DNA of 64,000 nucleotides from Ignavibacteria bacterium UBA2360. GTDB lineage: Bacteria > Bacteroidota > Ignavibacteria > Tepidaquicellales > OLB5. A program made the position numbers and the translations under genes. Shown in pieces: positions 50,328 to 58,132 of the stretch; the first letter of the stretch is position 1; every line of letters begins with the position of its first letter. The stretch covers positions 338,182 through 402,181 of the forward strand of contig DDTQ01000006.1 in NCBI GenBank assembly GCA_002344125.1, given 5' to 3'. Below the pieces are notes generated by a model. That model worked only from the letters and a program-made list of their open reading frames with translations. It had not been told where the DNA came from and did no database searches.

Positions 50328-50756
50328 ATGCCGAAAATTGAGATATATACTTATGAACCTTCGAAGAAGGTTCTGATCCCGTTTATTGACAGCAAGGTGA
50401 ATGCGGGTTTTCCTTCGCCCGCTCAAGATTACGCTGAGCAGAAGCTGGATTTGAACGAACACCTGATAAAGCATCCCTCATCGACTTTTTTCATAAAGGT
50501 TAAGGGTGAAAGCATGATTGATGAAGGGATTAATGATAAAAGTCTGCTGATAGTTGATAAGAGCCTTGATTACAAACCGAACAGTATTTGCATAGCATGT
50601 ATTAACGGTGATTTTACCGTTAAACGAATTGAAAAGGTTAAGGGTAAGTATTACCTGAAATCAGCCAACAAAAATTTTGCGCCAATAGAAATTAACGAAG
50701 AAACTGAATTATTAATTTGGGGAATTGTTACCTGGGTACTGAATCCGAAATACTGA
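50328..50756 (+). CDS. umuD: UmuD/LexA-type S24 peptidase
   Basis: ATG 50328 (MPKIEIYTYEPSKKVLIP) gives 142 aa, the UmuD length; the 20 codons upstream are not protein-like. It has SPAQDYAEQKLDLNEHLIK, where Ala-Gly is normally cut, catalytic Ser in VKGESMIDEGI and Lys in GDFTVKRIEK. There is no DNA-binding domain, so it is UmuD rather than LexA. It is paired with umuC, overlapping its start. Confidence 0.93.
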   Translation: MPKIEIYTYEPSKKVLIPFIDSKVNAGFPSPAQDYAEQKLDLNEHLIKHPSSTFFIKVKGESMIDEGINDKSLLIVDKSLDYKPNSICIACINGDFTVKRIEKVKGKYYLKSANKNFAPIEINEETELLIWGIVTWVLNPKY

Positions 50757-52033
50757 AAAATAAAATATTCGCGCTGGTTGACTGCAACAACTTTTATGTC
50801 AGCTGCGAGCGTGTGTTCAATCCGAAGCTTAACAATGTGCCGGTCGTGGTGCTTTCAAACAACGATGGATGCGTTGTCGCGCGCAGCGAAGAAGCGAAAG
50901 CTTTGGGAATTACTATGGGTATCCCCTACTTTAAGGTAAAGGGAATAATTGAATCGAATAACATAAGAGTACTTAGCAGTAATTATGTATTGTATGGCGA
51001 TATGTCTGAGCGCGTTATGAATCTGCTTGCCAAATTTACGCCAAACATTGAGCTTTATTCAATTGATGAGGCGTTTCTGGATATGAAAGATATTTCGGTC
51101 AATGATTACACAGCCTACGGCAAAGAGATACGGAAAACGATATTTAAGAATACGGGGATTCCAGTGAGCGTTGGAATAGCACGCACAAAAACGCTGAGCA
51201 AAATAGCCAATGAGTATGTTAAGCATAATCCACGGTTAAACGGAGTATTTGATATTGTGGACTTCCCAAAAATGGATAAGCTGCTGGCACATGTGCCGAT
51301 ACATGAGGTATGGGGAATCGGCGGAGCGTTTGGCAGAATGCTGATGAACCGTAAAATTTTGAGCGCTAAGGATTTCAGGGACGCATCGGAATTTTTCATA
51401 AAGGATAAGATGGGAATCATTGGTCTCAGGACAAAATATGAGCTGCAGGGATTGAGCGCGGTTTCGCTTGATGAGGTGCTTGAGCCTAAGAAAGCGATAA
51501 TGAGCTCCCGCAGTTTTGGCAGGTATGTTAATAAGCAGTGTGAGCTTGAAGAAGCTATAAGTCAATACACAATAAGGGCAGCGGAAAAACTACGGAAGCA
51601 GCAAGGCTGCTGCAACAGCATTAATGTGTTTGTGATGACAAATCACTACAAACTTACCGACAAACAGCATGCGGAAAATAAAACAATCACGCTGCCGGAG
51701 CCGGCAAACTACACACCCGAACTGATTAAGTATGCAGTGTACCTGCTGAGGAAGATCTACAAACCCGGGTATAATTATATAAAAGCAGGGGTGCTGCTGG
51801 GAAATATAGTACCTGAAACACCTGTTCAATTGAATGCTTTTTTGGTAAACCGTGACCATGATAAAAGAAACAGGATAATGAAAGCGATGGACAGCATAAA
51901 TAAAACCTTTGGGAGGGATTCGCTTAAAGTTGCATCAAGCGGAATAGCACAGGACTGGGCTATGAAGCGTCAGCATATATCACAACGCTACACAACAAAC
52001 TGGAATGAACTGTTAACTGTAAATCTAACTTAA
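50717..52033 (+). CDS. umuC: UmuC, catalytic subunit of DNA polymerase V
   Basis: Y-family polymerase of about 426-438 aa with FALVDCNNFYVSCERVFNP, NNDGCVVARSEEAKALG and YSIDEAFLDM (acidic catalytic pair SIDEAF). VPIHEVWGIGGAFGRML marks the helix-hairpin-helix, and the little-finger domain follows. The marked start is TTG 50717, inside umuD. A CTG at 50753 that overlaps the umuD stop (CTGA) would give the more usual N-terminus LKNKIFALVDCN. It performs error-prone translesion synthesis with UmuD'. Confidence 0.93.
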   Translation: MGNCYLGTESEILKNKIFALVDCNNFYVSCERVFNPKLNNVPVVVLSNNDGCVVARSEEAKALGITMGIPYFKVKGIIESNNIRVLSSNYVLYGDMSERVMNLLAKFTPNIELYSIDEAFLDMKDISVNDYTAYGKEIRKTIFKNTGIPVSVGIARTKTLSKIANEYVKHNPRLNGVFDIVDFPKMDKLLAHVPIHEVWGIGGAFGRMLMNRKILSAKDFRDASEFFIKDKMGIIGLRTKYELQGLSAVSLDEVLEPKKAIMSSRSFGRYVNKQCELEEAISQYTIRAAEKLRKQQGCCNSINVFVMTNHYKLTDKQHAENKTITLPEPANYTPELIKYAVYLLRKIYKPGYNYIKAGVLLGNIVPETPVQLNAFLVNRDHDKRNRIMKAMDSINKTFGRDSLKVASSGIAQDWAMKRQHISQRYTTNWNELLTVNLT

Positions 52034-52039
52034 ATTATT

Positions 52040-52717
52040 ATGTGCGGCAGATACGAAAACGCGGCGGATGACGCCGCCTTGCAGGCAGAATTTGAAAAAC
52101 ACATCGGTGAACTGAATATTGCATACGATCTTGATGAAGTATTGAGCGATCTTAAGACTGATTCCCTTAAGAAGGAAAACATAGCCCCAACAAACATTGT
52201 GAAAGTCATAACATTTGATAAGAGCACGAATGTATTTAAGCTGGAGCTCAGGAAATGGGGAATAAAATCACAGGTGTTTGATCCCTCCCGCGCAGCAAAG
52301 GGCAAGGACCCGATGATAGAAAAGGATATCTTCAATTCAAAGATAGAAACTATACTCAAAAAAGGGAGCAAGTGGAAAAAGATATTTGATGAAGGGAGGT
52401 GTATTTTCCCCATGACGGCATTTTACGAATGGACGGGCGAAAAGGGCAAAAAAGTGCCGCAGCGGATATCAGTGCAAAGGACACCGATATTTTTTGCAGG
52501 CGGCGTTATGAAAACGGGCATTGATAAGCGCGATAGCGCTAGTATAATAACCTGCGAACCCAATACATTTATGAAAGCTATCCATACAAGAATGCCGGTG
52601 CTGATGAAGACCAAAAGCGCGGGTGAATTCCTAACGGCGGCAGATGAAGTTGCAGGCAAAATGGCTGAACCGCTTGATGACGAAGTAAAAATGAAATCAG
52701 AAAAGGCAGCAATTTAG
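52040..52717 (+). CDS. SOS response-associated peptidase (SRAP/YedK/HMCES family)
   Basis: This 225-aa protein starts MCGRYENA, giving the invariant Cys2 that forms a thiazolidine crosslink with abasic sites in single-stranded DNA. NIAPTNIVKVITF, FPMTAFYEWTG (catalytic Glu) and TRMPVLMK (His replaced in the usual HxRMP pattern by HTRMP) follow. It is 6 bases after umuC, in keeping with an SOS-type cassette. Confidence 0.93.
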   Translation: MCGRYENAADDAALQAEFEKHIGELNIAYDLDEVLSDLKTDSLKKENIAPTNIVKVITFDKSTNVFKLELRKWGIKSQVFDPSRAAKGKDPMIEKDIFNSKIETILKKGSKWKKIFDEGRCIFPMTAFYEWTGEKGKKVPQRISVQRTPIFFAGGVMKTGIDKRDSASIITCEPNTFMKAIHTRMPVLMKTKSAGEFLTAADEVAGKMAEPLDDEVKMKSEKAAI

Positions 52718-52730
52718 TTCAATAAACAAT

Positions 52731-53480
52731 ATGGTATTTTTTGGCTGCTCGCAATGGGGTTACAGTAAATGGGTTGGTAAGATATATCCCTCCCACGCTA
52801 AACCCGGTAAATACCTGGCGCATTACAGTCAGCAGTTTAACTGTGTAGAGGTGAATTCCACCTACCACGATTTTGTGGATGTGGAACGGATCGAACGCTG
52901 GCGCGATGAGGTTGGAACGAACTTCAGGTTCTGCCCGAAATTCCCAAAGTTGATAACGCACGATAAACAGCTCATCGGCGCAGCGGAGCTGACCGATGAT
53001 TTTTTGAAGCGAGTAAGTTTTTTCGGGGAAAACCTGGGTATATCATTCCTGCAGCTGCACCCGGATTTTTCACCGGAAAATTTTGATGTACTGGATAGTT
53101 ATCTAAAAGCGCTACCTGCGGATTTTAAGGTCAGCGTGGAGCTGCGGCCATTCTGGCTGGAGTATGATAATATACTGGAAGAGGCGTATTCCATCTTAAA
53201 GGCAAACAATGCGGGGTTGGTTATAGTGGATAAATTCGAGACCATAAAGTATCTGAATAAACTTAAGCTGACAAATCATACTGCGTTTGTTAGATTTGAT
53301 ACATACGGATATGAAATTGATAAGAGAAGGATTGACGTATGGGTAGAAATGATAAAAAAATGGCGAAGCAAGGGATTGCCGGAAGTTTATTTTTTCCTGC
53401 ACTTTCCCGATGAGAACGAAAACTTTGAGATATTGTACTACGCTATGGATAAGTTTAAAGATAATTTCTATAAAGAATGA
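52731..53480 (+). CDS. DUF72 family protein (YecE-like)
   Basis: This 249-aa TIM-barrel-like protein has the DUF72 start FFGCSQWGYSKWVGKIYP, then FNCVEVNSTYHDF, FRFCPKFPKLITH and KVSVELRPFWL. The enzymatic role of the family is unknown. It lies 13 bases after the SRAP gene and is the last member of the umuD-umuC-SRAP-DUF72 run. Confidence 0.92.
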   Translation: MVFFGCSQWGYSKWVGKIYPSHAKPGKYLAHYSQQFNCVEVNSTYHDFVDVERIERWRDEVGTNFRFCPKFPKLITHDKQLIGAAELTDDFLKRVSFFGENLGISFLQLHPDFSPENFDVLDSYLKALPADFKVSVELRPFWLEYDNILEEAYSILKANNAGLVIVDKFETIKYLNKLKLTNHTAFVRFDTYGYEIDKRRIDVWVEMIKKWRSKGLPEVYFFLHFPDENENFEILYYAMDKFKDNFYKE

Positions 53481-53510
53481 AAAAGCATATTTGAGTACTG
53501 TAAGCTGTAC

Positions 53511-53566
53511 CGGGACGAAAGTCCCGACACCACGAAAATATCAACAAGGGGTTACAACCCCTTGTT
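53511..53566. repeat. Two hairpins between DUF72 and DinB genes
   Basis: CGGGAC-GAAA-GTCCCG (53511-53526) and AACAAGGGGTT-AC-AACCCCTTGTT (53543-53566). Neither has a T-run on the + strand, so they look more like REP elements than terminators. Confidence 0.65.
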
Positions 53567-53599
53567 CAAAAAAAGTAAATATAAACACCAAAAAAAAAA

Positions 53600-54142
53600 A
53601 TGATAGAAACGATCAAAACAGAATTATGGAAACAATTCGGCGCGGCGCTTGATATGTTTGAGAACGCGATAAGTAAGTCGCCGCAGGACTTATGGACTTA
53701 CAACTACTCAACCTACAATGATACTTCTGATGCGAAGCATATTGACGAAGTACGCAGCAGTTACTGGTATATAGCTTTCCATACGCTATTTTTTACTGAT
53801 TATTATCTGGATATGGATCCCGATAACTTTAAAATGCCCGCTCCATTTACAATTAAGGAAGAGGAAATTGATGAAGTAATGCCGGAGAAAATTTACAGTA
53901 AAGATGAATTGCTGGTATATGTTTCACATTGCCGCAGCAAATTGCGAAATTTGCTGCAGGATATGGATGAAACCAAAGCGGCATACAGGTGGAAGAATCC
54001 CTGGAAAGATTACAGCATGCTTGAAATTACAATGTACAATATGCGGCATGTGATGCACCATACGGGTCAGATGAACATGATGTTGGGAAAAATTAACCAT
54101 GATTTGCCGAAATGGGTTTCGCAAACGAAGGCTGAGTTGTGA
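53600..54142 (+). CDS. DinB-family protein, copy 1
   Basis: This 180-aa four-helix protein begins ETIKTELWKQFGAALDMFEN, has SYWYIAFHTLFFTDYYLDMD with a likely metal-binding His, and ends MRHVMHHTGQMNMMLG with the His pair of the DinB/YfiT superfamily. Members include thiol-dependent transferases; the substrate is unknown. A paralogue follows at 54263 and the two share most of their C-terminal third. Confidence 0.85.
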   Translation: MIETIKTELWKQFGAALDMFENAISKSPQDLWTYNYSTYNDTSDAKHIDEVRSSYWYIAFHTLFFTDYYLDMDPDNFKMPAPFTIKEEEIDEVMPEKIYSKDELLVYVSHCRSKLRNLLQDMDETKAAYRWKNPWKDYSMLEITMYNMRHVMHHTGQMNMMLGKINHDLPKWVSQTKAEL

Positions 54143-54200
54143 GTGTGTTGAGTGTATTGAGTGTATTGAGTGTATTGAGTGTGTTGAGTGTGTATAGAGT
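54141..54200. repeat. Minisatellite of TTGAGTGTAT units between the DinB paralogues
   Basis: Five to six 10-base units of GTGT(A/G)TTGAG end in GTGTATAGAGTATC. The same units flank the four-helix-bundle gene at 59542-59624 and, inverted, 60061-60134. Confidence 0.85.
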
Positions 54201-54262
54201 ATCTTGAATGAACTCTTAGTTGATTTAGCAGATAGTCTAAATTTCAAAAATATCTTCAAGCT

Positions 54263-54754
54263 ATGAATAATACTTTAAAAGCAGAATTGTGGAAGCAGTA
54301 TGGCGCGGCATTGGATATGCTGGAAAACGCGCTTGTTAAGTGTCCGGATACACTTTGGGATGGAGAAGATAAATTCTGGTATAATGCTTACCATTGTTTA
54401 TTCTTCACTGATTATGACCTTACAACCGATCCGGAAAATTTTCATCCGCCAGAGCCTTATACAATGTCCGAAATGGACCCATCGGGGATAATGCCGGAAA
54501 GGACATATTCTAAGGAAGAGCTGATTTCTTACTTAAGACATTCGAGGGAAAAAGCACGCAAACTTCTGGGCAGACCAATTGTGGAATTGAGCATAATGAG
54601 ATGGAACAATCAGAGGAGAAATTACAGCATGATAGAACACTTGCTCCACAGTATGCGGCACATTCAGCACCATACAGGCCAGTTGAACATGATGCTTGGT
54701 AAGATTGACCATGATTTGCCAATATGGGTATCGCAAACTAAGGTTGAATTGTAG
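54263..54754 (+). CDS. DinB-family protein, copy 2
   Basis: This 163-aa protein is a paralogue of the preceding gene: LKAELWKQYGAALDMLENAL, FWYNAYHCLFFTDYDLTTD and MRHIQHHTGQLNMMLGKIDHDLP. It lacks an insertion of about 17 residues present in copy 1 near residue 30. The conserved histidines remain, so it should bind metal. The pair probably arose by tandem duplication; a minisatellite fills the spacer. Confidence 0.85.
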   Translation: MNNTLKAELWKQYGAALDMLENALVKCPDTLWDGEDKFWYNAYHCLFFTDYDLTTDPENFHPPEPYTMSEMDPSGIMPERTYSKEELISYLRHSREKARKLLGRPIVELSIMRWNNQRRNYSMIEHLLHSMRHIQHHTGQLNMMLGKIDHDLPIWVSQTKVEL

Positions 54755-54771
54755 AGAGCTTTTTTTATAAT

Positions 54772-55119
54772 TTATAACACTTGACCGACAAAAAGCAGTG
54801 TCTCTGTAAAAGGTATTGCAACGTGGAATTCACGCATTCCGTATTCTCTATCAAAAGGTTCACGAGTTTTGATTCCTTCAAGCCTGCCTTTTATAGATTT
54901 CCACAGTGCATCAACATTATCCACTTCAATGTAAAACTCCATTTGCCCAACATTTGAACCTGCATTCAGAATATGAATTGTAAGATTATCCTTTGACAGG
55001 ACAACATAAGAATGAACTTCCATTTCAACATCAAATGAAAATAAACCTGTAAAAAACTCAGTTGTTTTTTTGATATTGTAAGAAGGAATCATTGGGCTGA
55101 GATTTAATACTTTATACAT
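54772..55119 (-). CDS. VOC (glyoxalase/bleomycin resistance) family protein
   Basis: This 115-aa protein has the VOC beta-alpha-beta-beta-beta layout: NLSPMIPSYNIKKTTEFFT, a middle strand SYVVLSKDNLTIHIL, then MEFYIEVDNVDALWKSIKG and FDREYGMREFHVAIP. Metal-binding residues are not all obvious, so catalysis is uncertain. It is 11 bases after a small membrane-protein gene on the same strand. Confidence 0.78.
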   Translation of the reverse strand: MYKVLNLSPMIPSYNIKKTTEFFTGLFSFDVEMEVHSYVVLSKDNLTIHILNAGSNVGQMEFYIEVDNVDALWKSIKGRLEGIKTREPFDREYGMREFHVAIPFTETLLFVGQVL

Positions 55120-55130
55120 TTAGTATGAAC

Positions 55131-55448
55131 TTAATAACTGAATTCGTCATCCTTTTTGGGGTTCTTTGATTTTTCAAGGGCATCCAGGAATAGGATTATT
55201 CTGTGGTTCAGGCTATCGAGCAGTTCAATAACTATGCCGAAGCTGAGGTATAGCATACCTGAAACTATGGAGGAAAGTATAATTGCTCCCCCTGCTACGA
55301 TCTTTATCAGGTAAACCTGCTCCATATACGGATTGGGTGCGCCTTTCAGGCTGGCATAGAGGCTTAATGCATCTGAAATTACATATATGCCGGCAATTAT
55401 GCCGATGAAAATAGTTACGAATCCTAATATTTTGAGTAGTGTTTGCAT
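55131..55448 (-). CDS. Small two-span membrane protein
   Basis: This 105-aa protein has two hydrophobic spans, ILGFVTIFIGIIAGIYVIS (about 7-25) and IVAGGAIILSSIVSGMLYL (about 50-68), and a charged C-terminus (ALEKSKNPKKDDEFSY). No family is recognised. It precedes the VOC gene with an 11-base gap. Confidence 0.6.
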   Translation of the reverse strand: MQTLLKILGFVTIFIGIIAGIYVISDALSLYASLKGAPNPYMEQVYLIKIVAGGAIILSSIVSGMLYLSFGIVIELLDSLNHRIILFLDALEKSKNPKKDDEFSY

Positions 55449-55555
55449 TTTGTCTTATGCTTTTGGTTTAACCTTTTGGCTTTGTGCTGTACAAAGATAA
55501 TAAAAAATTAAACAATTTTTCGTGGATATCTTAGAATAAGTCAGATCATTAGAAC

Positions 55556-55720
55556 CGATAGTGAGATTGCTTCGTCGCTTTCGCTCCTCGCAAAATGTTT
55601 CTGCTTATACGATAAGATTGCTTACTGCTAAGGCAGTCAGGCGTCGCTGCGTTCCCGGCCAAAATGATTTTGTTAAATTGATGAGATCCTTCGCCTTAGA
55701 GACAAGGCAGGCAGGAATGA
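55556..55720. repeat. Dispersed repeat upstream of hbd
   Basis: AGATTGCTTCGTCGCTTTCG and AGATTGCTTACTGCTAAGGC lie in tandem; the latter matches 30888-30907. GACAAGGCAGGCAGGAATGA resembles fragments near 31210 and 31915. There is no gene. Confidence 0.65.
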
Positions 55721-55729
55721 CGAATTGAA

Positions 55730-56581
55730 TCAATACTTATAAAAGCCCTGTTTGGTTTTTCTGCCAAGCAGGCCGGAATCAACCATCTTCTGCTGTATAG
55801 GACTTGGTTTATACTTCTGGTCGTAGAAAAAAGCTTCATAGACTGATTTGGTGACAGAGAGGTTTATATCAATGCCGATTAGATCCATGAGTTCAAAGGG
55901 TCCCATAGCGAAGCCGCCTTCTTCCTTCATTATCTTATCAAGCGCCTCGGCGCTTAGATTTTCTTCGCCCATTATCTTCAATGATTCCCCATAAAACGCT
56001 CTTGCTACGCGGTTAACAATGAATGCGGGAGTATCTTTGCATAAAACCGGTACCTTGCCAAGCAATTTACATAAATGAATAACAGCGCCTACGGTATCAT
56101 CAGTGGTGAATTCACCTCTTATCACTTCAACCAGTTTCATAATGTTAGCGGGGTTGAAAAAATGCATGCCCACTACCCTGCCCGGGTTATTCTTAACAGC
56201 AGTTGAAATTGAGGTTATAGAAAATGACGAAGTGTTTGTAGCCAGAATTGTATCCGGTTTGGTTATTTCATCAAGGTTTTTGTATAGCTCTTTTTTAAGA
56301 TCGATATTTTCTATGGCGGCTTCGATGATGATATCGCAGTCAGCCAGACCTGTCAGATCAGCCACTTTGGCTAAATTGGCTTCGGCTTCAGCGCGTTTGG
56401 CGGGTGTAAGCTTGCCTTTTTCTTCGAGCTTTTTGAATCCTTTGGAAATTGAATCTACTGCTTTGTTTACTGCTTCATGAGAAATATCGTAAAGCAATGT
56501 TTCAAATCCGCTTACAGCAGAAGCCGCGGCTATGCCGCTTCCCATTGTTCCCGCCCCGATAATACCGATCTTTTTTATCAT
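55730..56581 (-). CDS. hbd: 3-hydroxybutyryl-CoA dehydrogenase
   Basis: This 283-aa NAD-dependent enzyme has GIIGAGTMGSGIAAASAVSG at the N-terminus, NTSSFSITSIS and GMHFFNPANIMKLVEVIRG with the catalytic His, then DTPAFIVNRVARAFYGESL in the C-terminal domain. It interconverts 3-hydroxybutyryl-CoA and acetoacetyl-CoA. With etfBA and the activase pair it supports acyl-CoA metabolism in this organism, although the genes are not clustered. Confidence 0.93.
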   Translation of the reverse strand: MIKKIGIIGAGTMGSGIAAASAVSGFETLLYDISHEAVNKAVDSISKGFKKLEEKGKLTPAKRAEAEANLAKVADLTGLADCDIIIEAAIENIDLKKELYKNLDEITKPDTILATNTSSFSITSISTAVKNNPGRVVGMHFFNPANIMKLVEVIRGEFTTDDTVGAVIHLCKLLGKVPVLCKDTPAFIVNRVARAFYGESLKIMGEENLSAEALDKIMKEEGGFAMGPFELMDLIGIDINLSVTKSVYEAFFYDQKYKPSPIQQKMVDSGLLGRKTKQGFYKY

Positions 56582-56714
56582 TTATTTTGTCATTCCGCAA
56601 GCCTTTCCGAACTTGTTTCGGAAACTCGCTTTTAATTATTGTAAGTTTTTGAAACACAAAATGCAGCAGATATCATAACATTCTAATCAATATGGCTGAA
56701 AAAGTAAATTGATG

Positions 56715-56924
56715 AACACACCCCGTCTGCTCGGCTTCGCCGATCAGCCACCCCTCTCTAGAGGGGAATATTAAATTTTAATCCCCCTATTTAGGAGGGT
56801 ATATTAACTTTTGATTCCCCTGTTTAGGAGGGTATATTAACTTTTAATTTCCCTGTTTAGGAGGGATTATTAACTTTTAATTCCCCTCTTGAGAGGGGAG
56901 GGAGCGAAGCGGAAGGGGTGTGTT
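56715..56924. mobile_element. MITE-like element with terminal inverted repeats
   Basis: AACACACCCC at the left and GGGGTGTGTT at the right end are perfect inverted repeats. Next inside are related palindromes, CCCCTCTCTAGAGGGG and CCCCTCTTGAGAGGGG, and GC-rich arms (CGGCTTCGCCG, GAGCGAAGC). The centre holds three to four 36-base units with TTTAGGAGGGTATATTAACT. There is no transposase. Half of a related element lies at 63634-63682. It fills the gap between hbd and the Gfo/Idh gene. Confidence 0.7.
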
Positions 56925-56943
56925 ACTCACTTTTTATAAAAAA

Positions 56944-57948
56944 TTACTTAAATGTAACTTCCCTGCCGGCTTTGGCTGATTCATAAATAGCGTCAACAAT
57001 TTTCATACGGTCAAGTGATTCCGAACCGTCGGAAAGCGATGGCTTTCCGGTCTGCACGGAGTTAATGAAGTTGTTGAGTTCATACTCATAAGTACGCTTG
57101 AATAAGTTCGCAGGCTTTTCTATCTTAACAGGCGTAACATTCACCAGTGTATCGTGCATATTTTTGTAAATGCGCAGCGGATTCATGCTGGTGGAACCTT
57201 CCCTGCCGTAAACATTGCAATAGAACATATCATTTGCGCGGTGGAGAGTCCAGCTGGTTTCGATGGAAACCGTTGAGCCGTTCTCGAATCTGAGCAGCAC
57301 AAATGATGAATCCTCCACATCTTTGAATGAATGATTGAAGTTCACCGCTGAGACACTTTTTATTTTGGGGAATTTCATCATCCACAAAGCGATATCAAGA
57401 ATTACAATGCCAAGATCCATAAAAACGCCGCCGCCTGATTCAGCTTTTTTAACCGACCATTTTTCCGCGGTGCTGCGTTTTTTTAGGTAACCTGTCTTTA
57501 TGTAAAATACCTCGCCGATTTCACCGGCAGAAACAAAACTTTCCTGCATCATAACTTCGGGTCTGAAGCGGTTATTCATACCAACCATAAGCAGCTTTTT
57601 CGCCTTTTTAGCGGCATCAACTATTGCGGATGCTTCATCGAAGTTCCTTGCCAATGGTTTTTCAACAAGCAGGTTAAGTCCTTTATGCAGTCCTTTGATA
57701 GCCTGATCTTTGTGCATGGATGTTGGCGTTGTTACCACAAGACAATCAGCTTCAACGGTATCAAGCATTTCATCGATATCTTTGAATGAATTTTTTACGT
57801 TATACTTCGCGGCAATTGATCTTGCCTTTGAGCGGTCAATATCACATACGCCGACTATTTCAACATTATCCAATTTAGAAAGAATAGGAAGGTGCGCGAT
57901 CTGGGCTATGCCTCCTAATCCTGAGATCAATATCCTGGTTTTTTCCAT
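56944..57948 (-). CDS. Gfo/Idh/MocA family oxidoreductase
   Basis: This 334-aa protein has the NAD(P) motif ILISGLGGIAQIAHLPIL, then EKPLARNFDEA (the EKP motif of the family) and SGGGVFMDLGIVILDIALWM with the conserved Asp in the active-site region. It should oxidise or reduce a sugar or related substrate; which one is not visible. It is preceded on the - strand by the SRP RNA gene. Confidence 0.88.
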   Translation of the reverse strand: MEKTRILISGLGGIAQIAHLPILSKLDNVEIVGVCDIDRSKARSIAAKYNVKNSFKDIDEMLDTVEADCLVVTTPTSMHKDQAIKGLHKGLNLLVEKPLARNFDEASAIVDAAKKAKKLLMVGMNNRFRPEVMMQESFVSAGEIGEVFYIKTGYLKKRSTAEKWSVKKAESGGGVFMDLGIVILDIALWMMKFPKIKSVSAVNFNHSFKDVEDSSFVLLRFENGSTVSIETSWTLHRANDMFYCNVYGREGSTSMNPLRIYKNMHDTLVNVTPVKIEKPANLFKRTYEYELNNFINSVQTGKPSLSDGSESLDRMKIVDAIYESAKAGREVTFK

Positions 57949-58028
57949 TTTGCATTTAAGTATTAATTGGCAGAAAAATAAGTACTGAAAATAAATCTGC
58001 AGAAAATAAATCTGCAGAAATAAAAAAA

Positions 58029-58123
58029 GGTCAAGTTACCCGGATCACACAATCATTTGCTTACCGTTGCTTTCTTTCGAACCTGGCGGGGTTAGGCAAA
58101 AAACTGTTGCCCGGGACTTGACC
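58029..58123 (-). ncRNA. ffs: Small signal recognition particle RNA (4.5S-type)
   Basis: The ends GGTCAAGT(C)CCGGG and CCGGGTAACTTGACC pair to form the long hairpin. The apical part GCCAGGTTCGAAAGAAAGCA matches the conserved SRP domain (CAGG...AGCA internal loop), with a GAAA tetraloop in place of GGAA. A T7 stretch directly follows the hairpin on the - strand. No protein-coding frame overlaps. The length of 95 bases suits the short bacterial SRP RNA. Confidence 0.85.
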
Positions 58124-58132
58124 ATAAAAATC

